The notes under the pieces: generated by a model
Told to the model about the DNA's origin: nothing
Database searches by the model: none
Seen by the model: the letters and a program-made list of their open reading frames with translations, nothing else
Shown: piece after piece, positions 63,183 to 64,000 of the stretch
Layout: each line of letters opens with the position of its first letter
How positions within the stretch are numbered: position 1 is the first letter of the stretch
Program-made: the position numbers and the translations under genes
Origin: CAIWHR01 sp963813415
GTDB lineage: Bacteria > Pseudomonadota > Gammaproteobacteria > Burkholderiales > Casimicrobiaceae
NCBI GenBank assembly: GCA_963813415.1
Contig: CAWEYW010000001.1
Location: forward strand, 372,001 to 436,000
Direction: 5' to 3'
Length of the DNA: 64,000 bases

Positions 63183-64000
63183 TCAGCTCGCTCTATCGCG
63201 CTCGATGAGCAGCGTGCCATCGATCAGCACGCGGGCGCGCCAGGCCGGCTCGATCAAGGTGGTGGTGTCGGCCTGCTCGATCACTGCGGGACCGGCGATT
63301 TCCGCTCCGACAGGCAGCGCATTGCGCTCGAAGATCGCGGCCGAAATCGGTGCGTCGCAGCCGTGGAAGGTGACGACACGCGCGCCCTTCTGGGGCTGTC
63401 GGCGCTCGGGTACGTAGGCGTTTGCTCCCATGGCGTTGCCGACCGCAGTGCGCGCGATGGAGCGGAGATTCACGATGCGTGCTGGCAAGGTTGCACCGTG
63501 ACCGTAAAGCCGATCGTGCGCGGCGAGGAAATCCCGATACAGGTCGCCTAGTGCATCTTCGTTCACGTCCTGAAGGGCGACTTCGATGAAGTGCGACTGC
63601 CCGACGTAGCAGACGTCCGCATGATGCGTCACTTTGTAGCCATGTGTTTCGACCTCTTCAGCGGCCATCAGCTTTGCGCAGCGGAGATCGAGTCCCGCGA
63701 GGACCGTCCGCATCTCTTCGAGGTCGGCGTCAGCGAGCTGCCGATGGAAAGCGGACGAAACCTCGTGCTCGATCGGTGCGCACAGCAGGCCGCACGCGGA
63801 GAGTACGCCAGGAAATCGCGGCACGAGGATGCTGTCGATGCCGAGCTCAGCGGCGAGCGCGGTTGCATGCAACGGCCCGCCGCCACCCAGCGCCACCAGC
63901 GTGAAAAGGCGGGGATCGCAGCCCCGGCGAACGGAGACCAGCCGAATTCCTTCCGCCATTTGCGCGTTCAGCACGCGGTGGATCCCGAGCGCGGCGTCGC
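63183..64000 (-). CDS. hyuA: Hydantoinase A/oxoprolinase family protein (partial)
   Basis: The C-terminal part of HyuA is present; the N-terminus lies beyond the window edge. Visible are the actin-fold ALGGGGPLHATALAAELGIDSILVPRFPGVLSACGLL stretch, RCAKLMAAEEV, the His-containing YVGQSHFIEV and the final IAGPAVIEQADTTTLIEP. HyuA is the ATP-binding partner of HyuB and the two form one enzyme. The gene ends four bases before hyuB. About 270 residues are seen of the roughly 690 expected. Confidence 0.93.
   Translation of the reverse strand, partial: DAALGIHRVLNAQMAEGIRLVSVRRGCDPRLFTLVALGGGGPLHATALAAELGIDSILVPRFPGVLSACGLLCAPIEHEVSSAFHRQLADADLEEMRTVLAGLDLRCAKLMAAEEVETHGYKVTHHADVCYVGQSHFIEVALQDVNEDALGDLYRDFLAAHDRLYGHGATLPARIVNLRSIARTAVGNAMGANAYVPERRQPQKGARVVTFHGCDAPISAAIFERNALPVGAEIAGPAVIEQADTTTLIEPAWRARVLIDGTLLIERDRAS

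Noticed and set aside
1..64000. CRISPR array, tRNA or rRNA genes
   Set aside because: No regularly spaced repeats, no cloverleaf-like segments and no rRNA-like stretches were noticed by reading; a dedicated search could still find a tRNA.

Overview
The window is high-GC, densely coded DNA with no rRNA, tRNA or CRISPR array that I can see. Gene content (AraC, LysR and GntR regulators next to TRAP and MFS uptake systems, several PQQ dehydrogenases, a caa3-type oxidase, hydantoinase-type genes, a BenE carrier) fits a metabolically versatile aerobic soil or water proteobacterium. I would guess a betaproteobacterium of the Burkholderiales, but no marker gene here proves it.

Layout. 0.1-5.4 kb: uracil-DNA glycosylase-like protein, Dps, a small TUDOR-like protein, a frameshifted Rieske/FAD oxidoreductase, and a NarL-type response regulator with its PAS histidine kinase. 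5.9-15.2 kb (+ strand): carbohydrate block with membrane PQQ glucose dehydrogenase, a cytochrome b/molybdopterin fusion, alpha-glucan phosphorylase and phosphoketolase. 15.4-25.4 kb: dienelactone hydrolase, a secreted unknown protein, a regulator relic, an MFS carrier plus DHDPS-like aldolase with a divergent LysR gene, an HDAC-family amidohydrolase and a MOSC protein. 25.6-33 kb: integrase relic, TPR protein, two flavin oxidases of the berberine-bridge type around an AraC regulator, and a DUF5602-like protein. 33.6-36.4 kb: fused double-domain nitrate/nitrite transporter.

36.7-43.7 kb (- strand) is the most striking part: seven tightly packed genes encode a periplasmic PQQ alcohol dehydrogenase with the lanthanide-type Asp, a lipoprotein cytochrome c, subunit II with a fused cytochrome c domain, subunits I and III, a small membrane protein and another cytochrome c. 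This reads as a self-contained alcohol-to-oxygen electron-transfer module. Subunit I keeps all heme and Cu ligands but lacks the Glu and Lys of the classical D and K proton channels. A divergent gene at 44.2 kb encodes a second member of the small membrane-protein family.

44.6-51.6 kb (- strand): sugar-acid type operon (SMP-30 lactonase, GntR regulator, frameshifted beta-decarboxylating dehydrogenase, Gfo/Idh/MocA oxidoreductase, TRAP DctPQM), with a GTATAC palindrome upstream. 52-57.6 kb: degenerate copies of a small tyrosine-recombinase element, one holding a truncated SDR gene, plus beta-carbonic anhydrase, an NTF2-like lipoprotein, a frameshifted EamA transporter, a GYD protein and a DUF3297 protein. 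57.9-64 kb: BenE carrier, M20 peptidase, SDR, and HyuB/HyuA, the last cut by the window edge.

Three otherwise well-conserved genes (Rieske/FAD reductase, dehydrogenase, EamA) are each broken by what looks like one extra G/C base in a short G/C run. Sequencing error and true mutation cannot be separated from the sequence alone.
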